From Agelas oroides (Eukaryota; Porifera; Demospongiae; Agelasida; Agelasidae): a stretch of DNA of 64,000 bases. Within the stretch, counting starts at the first letter, position 1, and every line of letters begins with the position of its first letter. The stretch spans positions 511,001 through 575,000 of the forward strand of contig OX422200.1 in the NCBI GenBank assembly GCA_949130485.1, in the 5' to 3' direction. The notes below the pieces were generated by a model. It was not told the DNA's origin, made no database searches, and saw only the letters and a program-made list of their open reading frames with translations. Made by a program: the position numbers and the translations under genes. Below are positions 39,050 through 50,943 of this stretch, in pieces.

Positions 39050-40585
39050 CTTTTTTGTCCACGTAAGTCACTGTTTGTAGTAAACACTCATGGAGTAGCA
39101 GTATTACATTACACTGTAACTTTGTAAAGCTGTGTATTTAGGTAGCTGCCTAGTGGATCATGTCATGGCAACAATAATGATTATAGCATTTTCTTCTCTG
39201 TACAATTTTATCATTGCAAAGCTGCATACCTTGTGTGATTTTATGTATTCAGCAATACATTATTGTTTCTCATTCTTGTCACTGAGACACTTGTGAGAGC
39301 TATGTGGGAACTTTAAGAATAGAGGTGATGTGGCTATACCAATAATAACTAGCCTTGTTACCAGGCCACACTCACCACTGAGAGCTGATCTTGTCAGCAC
39401 AAGGACTCAAAACTTCAACATTTTATGGTGATGTAAATTTTGAAGCAGTCTACAGTTAGTTTGGTAGGTTTGATTGTTATTATTTTGCAAGCATGTATAG
39501 AAGCTCCACATGCAGCATCAAAAGTGGGAAATTGATTATATAGTACTCCAATTGGCACTGTAGTTTCTAACCAGCTATCTGTATACCCACTGATTGTATA
39601 CAATCACGTCAGCTGGTTTCATGAATATACTTACGTATAAAATCATTGCGTGTATTGAGCGTGCTACCGTGCTTCGGGCTGATATTACACGCGTAATGCG
39701 CGAGTATAAAGCAGGTGAAGGGGTGCCTCGATATTCACGTTTGATAAACTGATGTCTGGCTCCTCCCTTGACGGTAAAGCTTTTTTTTGAGAAGCCACAA
39801 AACTCTGAACTCTAAATGTTCCTACTTCAGGTAAATTTGCAGCACAAAACTCCGATCTCTTAAGCCTTCTGAGGTCTTGTAGCTAAGTAGCAGTGAACTT
39901 TATTTCCTAAAGCCTGCTAACAAAGATTTTACCTACTATATCACTGTGTTTGAGCCAAGGTAAACCAGCAGCACTAACCTTCCGTGACCATCTTGGGATG
40001 CGGTTACTTTGCTCATAAATAGTAAAGATATTCTGGATGCTGCCAAATAGGCTGTTTGCTTCTGTACGGAATACAGAATCATGGAGTGCAAGTGCATGTA
40101 ATATTCATACACTATACAATTGTGTTTGTCTTTGAAGCTAGTGAGGCAAGATCTGGGGAGTGCTGACTTGGAGAGACCAAGGTGAGGTCAATGGTGAGGA
40201 AGCTTCCTGTTTATAGTCTCATTCCCAGACTCACCTGCCAGTTTATTGTCTCATTCTTCAGCCTTTTGTGACTGTTTTCCATAGTATATATAGTGAAGTG
40301 GGATTGCAACTGAGCACCAGAAATTTTTACACTTTTATACATGCTTGGACTCACTAGTATTAATTTCTGCATGGATTGTGTTTGTGCTTGAAAGAAATAC
40401 TGTAACTAAAACATACAGAAATAAACAAACAAAAAAAAGCATTAGGATGATATCTACACAATGCTAAATACACAATAAACACCGTAAATCAGCTAAATCA
40501 TAATGGAGGGCTCAGATGCATGACACTCTTTCCATTTGACTATTTGTACAGGTTTGCTATTGTGAGCTGTGACTATTCTCAGGAC
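39050..40585. other. Intergenic between phosphatase paralogs 1 and 2
   Basis: No intact gene. Contains 3' sequences of paralog 1, unassigned AT-rich DNA, and a decayed copy of MRPS34 exon 2 with flanking intron (40033-40230) before the paralog 2 signal-peptide exon. Confidence 0.6.
40033..40230 (+). pseudogene. MRPS34: Duplicated fragment of MRPS34 exon 2
   Basis: Matches 27880-28050: intron end, altered acceptor region, exon core GGCAAGATCTGGGGAGTGCT and the GTGAGG donor with downstream intron. The exon interior is partly deleted and the other exons are absent, so it is not expressed as S34. It marks the left edge of the segment duplicated to make paralog 2. Confidence 0.85.
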
Positions 40586-43500
40586 ATGGCTGGTGGATTG
40601 TCATCACTCTTCCTGTTGGTACTCAGCAGCTGCTGCTGCGTGCTAGTCGGAGGACAGGCATGCTCCCTCTCAGGTACTTCATGGTATTTGGAATAGTTTA
40701 TGTTATGTAGCATTCACTGCACTCTATCCACTATTAGCACATGTGAGAAAACCATTATAACTACACAATGGAATTTGGTTTGTGAATTGCCAGATCTGTG
40801 AGTGCTGAGAGTGTGGTAGCTCAGTCACTGATGCTCACTCTATCTATCTAACCTACAGCTATGATGATCTACTTATGTCGCAGTTTTGGTTGAAACACCA
40901 TAATGCATATAGGTACTTAACTTTCTCCCTCTTGCAGCTGCTCAGTTTTCACTCTCCACTGTTACTGTGAGTGCTGAGAATGTGGATGGCTCAACCCCTG
41001 CTGCTAGAGTGACCTGGAACACAACAGCACCACCAGAGTGTGTGACATCTGTGACGGTGGAGTTCAGAACTAGTAGTCATGGGCCTACAGTAGCAACCTA
41101 CACAACTACCAATACATCACAGACTGAGGTCATTCGGACTGGCCTCCGGTGTGGTACATACTACTACATCACTGTGGTGGTTACTGGAGAACCCTCAGAT
41201 GGTGTACATCCCACAGTGAGGAGCAGATCAGTAGAAGTGTTTGTTGGAGGTAAGAAATTGTGTGCATGAGATTCAATTAAAACTTTGATGGTGGTTCTGT
41301 CATTAAAGATAACCCATCTGAAGTGACTGCTGAAGCCACTGCAGACAACACAAGTATCATAGTGTCATGGCAGTGGTCACGTCAGGGTGTGCCCATGTGT
41401 GTTAACTTGGTTAGAATTCGCTACCAGCCTGAGGGAGGCTCTCTGATGATGTACACAGTGGGCAATACAACAGCAACCAGTGCCATGTTGCCCAACCTTC
41501 AGTGCAACACAAAGTACACCATCTGGGTTTATGCCAGGGGTGGGCAAACTGGTAAAACAAGTGTTTCCAGAATGGGTTTTCTACCAGCAAGAGGTAGGAC
41601 TCTACATGCATGTCATGCAACCATCCAGTTCACTGTCGTTTGTACCACTGTACCATTCCAGCCCCTCCCACTCCCACTGAGGTCACTGCTCAGGTTATAA
41701 GGACATCAAGTGTCAGGGTGACATGGCGGTGGACTAGTTCAGGCCCAGCTCCCGACTGCTTCAACACCACCATTGTGACCTACTGTCCTGAGGGAGGTAG
41801 TGAGTCCTCCCTGCAGCTCACTCACCCAGCAGCAATGGAGACCATTCTCACTGACCTCCAGAACAACACATGCTACACCATCACTGTGGTGGCCACTGCT
41901 GGAGGATACAGGAGGGAGAGTGTCGCAAGAACAGTGCTTTTTTCACTGCAAGGTATGTCTCGATGTGTATTTATGCATTCACATAATATTATGTAACTTG
42001 GAAGTGTTCATTATATGCCATTACACCAGGTATACCTGCCCCATCTGAAGTGAGAGCTGAAGCCACTGCAGACAACACAAGTATCAGAGTGTCATGGCAG
42101 TGGTCACCCAGTGGTGTGCCTACATGTATTGACCTTGTTAGAGTTCGCTACCGACCTGAGGGAGGCTCTGAGATGATGTACACAGTGAGCAATACAACAG
42201 CAGCCGGTGCCACCTTGACCAACCTACAGTGCAACACTAACTACACCATCTGGGTTTATGTTGAGAGTGGCAGTAATAAAACTGGTAACATGAGTAACCC
42301 TGGAAGGGTTTCTTTACCAGCAAGAGGTATATATGATTGTTTAAGCAATAACAGTAGTCTAATAATGTTTACTTTATAGTTTGTACCACTCCAGCCCCTC
42401 CCACTCCTTCTGGAGTCACTGCTCAGGTTATGAGTGCCTCAAGTGTCAGGGTAGCATGGCAGTGGAACAGTTCAGGCTCAGCTCCCAACTGCTTCAACAC
42501 CACCACTGTGACCTACCGTCCTGAGGGAGGTGGTGAGTCCTCCAAGCAGCTCAGTAACCCAGCAGCAGCTACAGCCACCCTCACTGTCCACGGGAACAAC
42601 ACATGTAACAGCACAAATTCCACCATCACTGTGGTGGCCACTGCTGGAGGACACAAGATGGAGGCTGTAACATTCCTTTTGTTTCAAGGTATATACTGAA
42701 TGTCTGGGGTCCTTTGTTTATTGTGGTAACATGATGTCTATAACTGTAGGTCCACAGAGCCTCTCAGCAACTGTGCTGTCTCCTACCTCAGTACGTCTGA
42801 CATGGGTGGCTCCCTGCCACACACAGCAGTACCACATCTACTACAGGGGGACATGTGGTGGCTATGTCAATCAGAGCTGGTTGAATACAAGTCACCCGGA
42901 ACACACAGTTGATGGACTGCAAGAAGGCATAAACTACACTTTCATTGTCAACCAGACTGGGTTCAGTGGAGGTAGAATGTTTTCTACTGGCCCTGTGTAT
43001 GCAAGGACATTCACAGCAGGTGAATACAGGCAAAAAGGTATAAAGTAACTGTATACTTACAGCACTATTTTGCACATATTCAGTCCCCTCAGGAACTCCA
43101 CAGTCACTGGAGGGTATGTTTGTGCAATCTACTGAAGTGTCCCTCAGGTGGAGAAGGGTTTCTTGTTTCAAACAAAATGGACCGATTACTGGCTATGTTG
43201 TGAGGTATTATGCAACCTGCGGTGCTGACAGAGGCGTGCAGCGGAACAAGTCAGTAGTGACAACAGGTAGCACAATTGATGGTCTCATTTCAAACACTGA
43301 GTATGTCTTCCAAGTGGCAGCTGTCAATGTCAACGGAACTGGTCCATTCAGTGAACCCATCATACTCAGAGGCAAGCGGTTCCATGTTCTTGGATACAGT
43401 GAGTATACTGTTTGTTTTATCCATTATAGGACACCCACATCCTCCGCAGTTGGTAACAGTCATTCCAGTGAACCCCACCACTGTAACTGTCTCCTGGAGT

Positions 43501-46500
43501 GAGGTTCAGTGCTTCAATGGAAGTGGAGCAGTCACCCACTACCTTGTGCAGTATCAGTCCATGTGTGGTGGGGCTGTGCAGAGTGTGACAACTAGTGGTC
43601 TGGTCCAAACTGTTAACATTTCAGGCCTCACTCCGAACACTGAGTACACTTTCCAAGTGGCAGCAGTGGATGTGTCACTGAATGGAACTGGGTTACTCAG
43701 TAAAGCCATCACACTGGAAGGCACAGGTAAGAGATGAGCATACTCTTGCATGGATGGATGTATATCTAGTATGTATGCTTGTTATACGTGGCCAACCAGC
43801 ATGCACCATGCCTACTAATAGTAATGCATATGTGTAGGTTCAAGGTTATTGCAACTAGGTATGCACACATGAAATTGGTATGAGGCATACACTGTACATA
43901 GGTACACCTAGTTATGTTTAAGTTCTTGTGTTTTTCATGTATAGGTGCTCCACAGTTGGAGATGGTAGTTCCAGTGAACTCCACCACTGTAAATGTCTCC
44001 TGGAGTGAGGTTCAGTGCTTCAATGGAAGTGGAGCAGTCACCCACTACCTTGTACAGTATCAGTCCATGTGTGGTGGGGCTGTGCAGAATGCGACAAGTA
44101 ATGGTATAGTTCAAACTGTATCAGGCCTGACACCAAATGTTGCTGTCTATACATTTCGAGTGGCTGCAGTTGGAGCTAGTCAGAAGATTGGCCCATTCAG
44201 CAATCCTGCCAATACATCTCTCCATGGTGAGGTGTATGATGTAATCAAATGTTAAAATGGACCCTGCTATGATTCATTTCACTGTATTTTACAGGTATAA
44301 CGTCTATGTGTCCAAATGACTCAATTGACTCAGGTAGTTCAACAGTTGTATACACCAATGGTTGCTGACAGGTCGGAACATCACTGAGTATGCACTTTGT
44401 TCTCTACTCATGGCATTATACAGATGGATCATCCACTCAACCGTCCACTGACTCTGGCACTCAATCATCCACTGACCCTGGCACTCAATCATCCACTGAC
44501 CCTGGCACTCAATCATCCACTAACACTGGCACTCAACCGTCCAGTAACCCTGGCACTCAACCGTCCAGTAACCCTGGCACTCAATCATCCACTGACCCTG
44601 GCACTCAATCATCCACTGACCCTGGCACTGAATCATCCAGTAACCCTGGCACTCAATCATCCACTGACCCTGGCACTCAATCATCCACTGACCCTGGCAC
44701 TCAATCATCCACTGACCCTGGCACTCAATCATCCACTGACCCTGGCACTCAATCGTCCAGTAACACTGGCACTCAACCGTCCAGTAACCCTGGCACTCAA
44801 TCGTCCACCAACACTGGCACTCAATCATCCACTAACCCTGGCACTCAACCACCCGGTGACCCTAGCCCTGGCTCACCCCTTGTTGACCTTGGTCTGGTGG
44901 CAGGTGTTGGTGGGTCTGTGGTTGTACTGGCCCTGGTCATAGCTGCCTGCATTGTGGTCCTGGTCATCTGGTGGAGGTAGGCGATTAATCTGTACGCAAA
45001 TGCCATCCATGCTCTAGATATGGTAAGAACCCACCCATGGTACCACCATATATAATGTTTTTCCCTTTAGACACAAGCACATGGGTGGAAAGGTCACTGC
45101 AGTGGAATTGGCTGACATGGCAGATACTGACAGTGTTGACAGTAAAGAGGAACAAGACACAGTTGACAATACCTGCTATATGAAACTTGCAAGTATGTAA
45201 TAAATCCTGGTTATGATACTTATTGGTTTACAAGTTGGGTACATTTATAATGTACCTTGTTTACTGAGCAGTAACTTCAACAGTTAACACAGTTGCAATA
45301 CTTATCAAGATAGTATACCATTTATGGCATGCCTGGAAAATTGTGATGAAAGTTCTAGAAACTGCCATCCAGTCATCAGATCTTCCAAATTGCGAAGTAA
45401 AACCCACTGCAGTGTACTGTGTGCCTACAAAACATTACTTAGACTGCTATTTACAAATTTGAGTAACAAGCAATCAATTATACTGCACTTCTACATACAA
45501 TATCTCATACAGTCTAAGTTGAGATGTTAAAGCCAGAGAAAGGTAGCACAATGAAATTTAGTTAACTGTCAATCTGGTTGTTACAGTGTATACCTTAACA
45601 ATGTTTTATGCAGTGTTTCAGTAACTAAATCACCTACCCACACACACACACACGACACACACACACATGCATGCCACGCACACACACACGCGCATGCACA
45701 CATGCATACACACACGCACACATGCACACAACACACATGCACACACGCACACACACAGTCTTGCCGCCAACCATTGTGGATTATCAGCGGGAGGTGCAGT
45801 GTTCAGAAGGAGAGCAGGTCACCCTGACAGTGAAGGTGGCTGGCAGCCCCACCCCCACTGTCACCTGGCTCTTCAATGGGAGGAAGGTGAAGGATGACTA
45901 CCCCACTGAGGTTGGGAAGGATGGATCACTGACACACATGGTTGTGGAGCCAAAGCACGCTGGCACTTACACCTTCACTGTCAGCAACAATGTGGGCAGT
46001 GTGGAGGGATGTACCAAATTGGTGGTGCGTGCTGAGGATGAGGAGCGTGCCAGTTCACCCAGAGTTGAGAGTAACCCAGTCACCAGAGAGAAGTTTGGGG
46101 AGTATGTCTCCAGTTGTCACGCTCAGAACAATGGTGGCTTTGTTGTACAATTTCAGGTAGTATATTTATTTATGATACATCACAGTACCTCCATAACATG
46201 ACTATTGTTCTCTGGTAGACTTTGCCCTCTGGGGAGGAAGGCCACCAGACAACTGTTGGCAAATCCTCAGAAAACAGGCTTCTGAATCGATTTAGGAACA
46301 TCACCGCCTGTAAGCCAATGTTGTTTTTAAAGGAAGTAGTCGGTTTTGTAATGTTTATTTTAGTCATAGTATTGATAAAAAAATTGGTTTCTCTTTTGGG
46401 ACAGATGATGATCATCGTGTTGTTCTGAAGTCCATTTCTGGAGGTGTGGACTGTGAACACGACTACATCAATGCTGCCTATGTAGATGTAAGGTCCCTAA

Positions 46501-49500
46501 AAGTGTTTGCCTGGTGAAAAACTGTTAATGTTGCACATCATTATATCTGACACTCAGAGTTATTCTCAAGGCAAGAAGTACATTGCCACCCAAGGTAGGC
46601 TACCACATTCCACATTATTCGTCAAATCTCTTAACTTTCTGTATTTTAATGAATCTCAAATTAAAGTTCTGAACTTTCCGCAGGCCCTCTCCCAGAGACT
46701 GTCACTGACTTCTGGTGGATGGTGTGGCAGGAACAGATACATGTGGTTGCCATGGTAACCAATACTGTGGAGGGAGGACAGAAGAAGTGTGAGCATTACT
46801 GGCCAGAGCAGGGGACCAAGGAGTATGGTCCGTTCAAAGTCACCCTCACAGCAGCAGGTGTTTGCAGACTACACCATCAGACAGCTGTTTGTCTCCGTGA
46901 GTCTGTATCATATCTGTTGTGTGTGAGTTTATGTTGTAGTATAGAGATTAGAATCTGACTGCTACATATGGTAGAATGAGTATTGGTAATTATAAGAATA
47001 TATATTATGTAGTAATCACTATTTCAGCAGCTGTTGAAGTTTTCTGTCTCTACTGGATACTTTTTTACTCAAATGTCCTGCAGTTTTGTCACTGAGCTAC
47101 ATTTGGCTTGTCTCCTGCAGTGTGAAAGGAGTGGAGGAAACCAACTGAAGGTAACTCAGTTCCACTTCACCTCCTGGCCAGACCACGGTGTTCCAGAGTA
47201 CGCTGGGCCAATCCTCAACTACCTCCATCGAATGAAGAAGCTCTCCAGAGGACCCACATTGGTGCATTGCAGGTCAGCTAAGATTGGAAATGGTGTGATA
47301 AAGTACATTAATATTTTTTGAGGTGACTATGTTGATGGTAGGACTTTGTTACAGCAATGAGAGGTCCATCATCTCTTCCTGTAGTGCTGGTGTGGGGAGG
47401 ACAGGTACACTGATGGCCATTGACATGGCTCTTGAGCAGGCTGCCCGGGAGAATGTAGTGGACATCCCCGCCATCGTCACCAAGACGAGGAGACAGCGCA
47501 TGAAGATGGTCCAGAACTCGGTAAGAGAAGCATGCAGTTCATTTTATTTAGAAGTTTTGAACATGCCAGTTGACATGGCTTGTAGGAATATGTAAAATTT
47601 CAGTTACTCATGTGTCTCATGATCTGATACTTCACCCTCTGACCCACCCAGGACCAGTATGTGTTCATCCATGATGCTGTCCTGGAGTCTCTCACCTGTG
47701 GAGACACACAGATCCCAGCCTCAGGACTCGCCAGTGCCATTGAGAAACTGAAACAGAAGGACAGTGAAACTGGGAGGACAGGATTTGAGACACAGTTCCA
47801 TGTATGGTCATGTTTGTGTATTGCTGTCTGTATTATTGCTATTGAGTGTCAAGAAAGGTTATCTTCCTCAGCTTTTTTCAATCACTCTTTCCTTGAGTTT
47901 TGTCCCTGGTAGATTATGTGGAAGCACTGATGCTGTTGAAGTTGACTTCCAATCTCGCATAGCCTGATAACAATGTAGTAGATTCTTTGACCTGTTTAGC
48001 TGCAGCAAATTTATGCAATCGCTTCAATCCTTCATCAGTGCAGTGATACAAAGTGTGACCTACCTGCTATATATAATATCTTTGTATCATTGCACTGATG
48101 AAGGTCCTCAGATTGAAATATTTGCAATTAATTTGCTACAGCTAAATATTTCAAAGAATCACTGTCTGATTGTGAGTCAACTGCTGGATCCTCCTCATGG
48201 GTCTGTACTCCATAGCCTGATGGATACATCCTCCTCCAGCTTGCTAGCTTGCCTTGGTACAAACACCATTAGTAAAACAAACTCACTTGAATTTTGTATA
48301 CATGTAGTTGACTTGTGTATTGATCTGGAACTAAACATGTTGACAGTTGGACAGCATAAACACTGTTTGAAAAATACTACTGTAGATCTACGCTGGAGAA
48401 ATGACTGTAGGAAAACATCTTTGTTTAGGACAACTGGAACACAATCAAGCTAGTGTAACTTTAACTGTTTGTCATAAACAGACGCACTGTATGATAGCCG
48501 TGAAAGCACTTCAAAAGGAAGTTGTGGTGGTTCACATCAGGAGGCCTGCCTACACACACATTAACCATCTTGACACAAACACAAAATTGTTCATGCACAT
48601 TAAGAAACAAACAATGATTGGAATACACACTGCTAGCCCTTATTTTGTCTAAACCAACAGGTTCTTGGTCAGGTGACTCCAAAACCTACTGAGGTCATCA
48701 AAGCCTCTGCCTCCCGCTTCCCTGATCTAAACAGGAGCATGGACTTCCTGCCATGTGAGACACAGTGATTAACAAACTTAGAGCTTTTGAAATATACTGT
48801 TCTTATTTTCACACTGTAGCTGACATATGGAGAGTTATACTGAAGGGTGAAACTGAAGACTACATTCATGCCAGCTATGCAAATGTAAGATTAATATGAC
48901 TTGTATACCTCACACTTTCCTTACTTTCACCTTGAATTCTGAATTTAGTAAGTTGATTACTGAACCAATTTCCAATTATGTGCTGGCTAGTAGGATGATC
49001 CACAATAGGTAGACCGATCTTAACTGTTCTGGGAGAGGAAAACTCAGCATTGTTTTATTCTCTACTCCGGTACATGGCACATCTCTGTGCACAAACAGGG
49101 CTACAAGCAGAGGAAAGGGTTCATTATCGCCCAGGCCCCAATGAAGTCCACCTGTCGAGACTTCTGGAAGATGATCTATGAGAGAGAGTGTGGGGTGGTC
49201 GTGATGTTGTCAGACCTGGTGGAGAATGGAGAGGTATATATAGGAGACAGTTCTATTGACTGAGCTATATACTTCATTACCATGCAGCAACTATATTCTC
49301 TTCACCACAGGAGGTATGCCACCGGTACTGGCCTGATGGTAACACCAAGGGGGTGCAGAAGTATGGAGAGTACAGTGTGTCTGTCCTTCAAGCCACAGAG
49401 CAGGATGGTTTTATAGAACGTGTCATCAGCATCACCAACCCCAAGGTAATGGGACGATGGAACATATGGACCTAAACATGAACAACTGCATGTCAATCCC

Positions 49501-50943
49501 ATTGTTTACCATCTACATACATGTATGCCTAGTCACTCTTTCTCTATTTTCCTGCAATCTGCAAAGGATCAAGCATCAACCATCTCTAGAATAACTTGGC
49601 TGTTGTCCAAGTTGTCTTCAGATAATTCTTCCTGATCTACTTGAGTGCTAGCCATTGTTCCTCCACACCTCCTCCACTGCAGTCTGGTGAGGGTCACAAG
49701 GTGACTCAATTCCAGATGTCCTGCTGGACCTCTGAGGGTCTGTGTACCTCCCCTCCTGCCATCATGGCAGTCATTGACCAGGTGTTGGTGGTACAGAGGA
49801 GGACTGGAAACAGACCCATCGTGGTCCACGGCAGGTGAGCTGGCTGGCTGCATTGTACCAGAGTCCCTTCTCTCTTTCTGGCTGTGGTCTCTCTCTTTCA
49901 GTTTCACAAATGATTCCATTTCAGTTTGACATTGGCGTGTTTGATTCCATTTCCTTCCACTCACCGCACACAGTGATACAGTGAGCCGGTGTGGGGTGTT
50001 CTGTTCATTCATCAGTGCCACTGAGTGTTGCAAGACAGAGGGCATTGTGGATGTGTTCCAGGTAGTGAAGGCACTCCGCATCCAAAAGCCAGGCAGTGTG
50101 CTCACTGTGGTAAGCTCTATAGTAAAGTGTGTGAGTTCAATTCAGTGGCGTAGCCAGGACACAGTCGATGCCAGGGCACAATGTGGGCACACCATGTTTG
50201 TAAGAAGCAAAACGTAGGGAGGTCTGGGGGCATGCTCCCCCAGAAAATTTAGGATATTTTGAGCTTCCCATGTCGGTTCTGAGGCTATTTTAGGCCATAC
50301 CGTTGCCTTGATGCACTTCCCACCATACCTTCGGTGTGGATGTGTGTATCTTGTAGCAAATTCACGTGCAGTGAGATCAGGGGAGCATACAAGACCTCAG
50401 GATACAAATAGCTATACTGCTCGATTTCAAGACATTTATGCATTTATAGCACCTGATTCGCAGTCCACAACAGTACTTTCGGTGCCAATACTTTTCAGGC
50501 GCACCTCCAAATGCTGGGACACAGCCTCTGATTGCTGGGGCACGTGCCCCAGTGTGCCCCAGCTTGGCTACGCCACTGCTCAGATTTAGTAGATTGGATA
50601 ATAGAGCCCAGACCACACATATTACAGTGTTAAAAAAAGCCAGCATACCTTACTGCTAGCTAAGCTGATTGAAACATGACAGACCAATCTTTAGCCAAGC
50701 TTTCAATTTGGTCATGGAGGGGGAATAATTGCAATGTGTGGAGTTTCTTTCATTGATTACTCGCTTGCAAACAACTGCATCTCTTCTGCTACCATATTAT
50801 ACTAACCTGCTCTGTATTACTGTGGCTCATTCTTCATCATTTTTTCTGTACTATATCTTTCCCTGTAGGAACAGTACTGTTCCATCTTTGATCTGATGCT
50901 GTTGTTTCTTGAGTCATTCAGCATTTACTCCAATTTCAAATGA
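40586..50943 (+). CDS. Receptor tyrosine phosphatase 2: FN3x9-stalk-TM-Ig-PTP-PTP, frame broken in D1
   Basis: Exons: 40586-40673, 40938-41249, 41309-41593, 41662-41952, 42030-42326, 42395-42688, 42750-43019, 43084-43371, 43430-43726, 43945-44226, 44295-44333, 44424-44976, 45071-45192, 45759-46156, 46219-46309, 46405-46487, 46558-46594, 46684-46896, 47121-47272, 47385-47520, 47652-47801, 48661-48754, 48820-48884, 49099-49233, 49311-49445, 49683-49834, 49974-50109, 50869-50943. Same plan as paralog 1 but nine FN3 domains and a long Ser/Thr/Pro stalk of 8-residue repeats (STDPGTQS) before the membrane span. Exon 46684-46896 is 213 bases where both siblings have 215: two bases are missing near 46850, shifting the frame in D1 ahead of the WPD and [10 protein letters not shown] motifs. 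It may be a pseudogene, a null allele or a sequence error; everything else looks constrained. Exon 43084-43371 probably uses a GC donor. Confidence 0.88.
44430..44870 (+). repeat. Coding 24-bp minisatellite of the stalk
   Basis: About 18 copies of a 24-bp unit (TCATCCACTGACCCTGGCAC plus TCAA) in frame in exon 44424-44976, encoding STDPGTQS with N/D, P/T and S/P variants. Rich in potential O-glycosylation sites, just outside the membrane span. Confidence 0.95.
45759..46156 (+). other. Cytoplasmic I-set Ig domain exon, paralog 2
   Basis: Same length (398 bases) and almost the same sequence as 33920-34317, with [20 protein letters not shown] and [17 protein letters not shown]. Preceded by a CA-rich intron end. 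Confidence 0.88.
47976..48165. repeat. Palindromic MITE-like element in paralog 2 intron
   Basis: The two halves are imperfect reverse complements meeting near 48070: GATTCTTTGA..AGCTGCAGCAAATT on the left, AATTTGCTACAGCT..TCAAAGAATC on the right. The matching intron in paralog 3 lacks it. Confidence 0.75.
50143..50578. mobile_element. Non-autonomous DNA transposon, TIR CAGTGGCGTAGCCA
   Basis: Perfect 14-bp terminal inverted repeats CAGTGGCGTAGCCA / TGGCTACGCCACTG bound a 436-bp element in the last intron of paralog 2. Flanking octamers GTTCAATT and CTCAGATT match at half their positions, possibly a decayed 8-bp duplication as in hAT elements. Shares an internal GGTCTGGGGGCATGC block with 61677-62173. 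No transposase. Confidence 0.85.

Noticed and set aside
44304-44828. Antisense open frames over the stalk
   Set aside because: Shadow of the coding 24-bp minisatellite of paralog 2.
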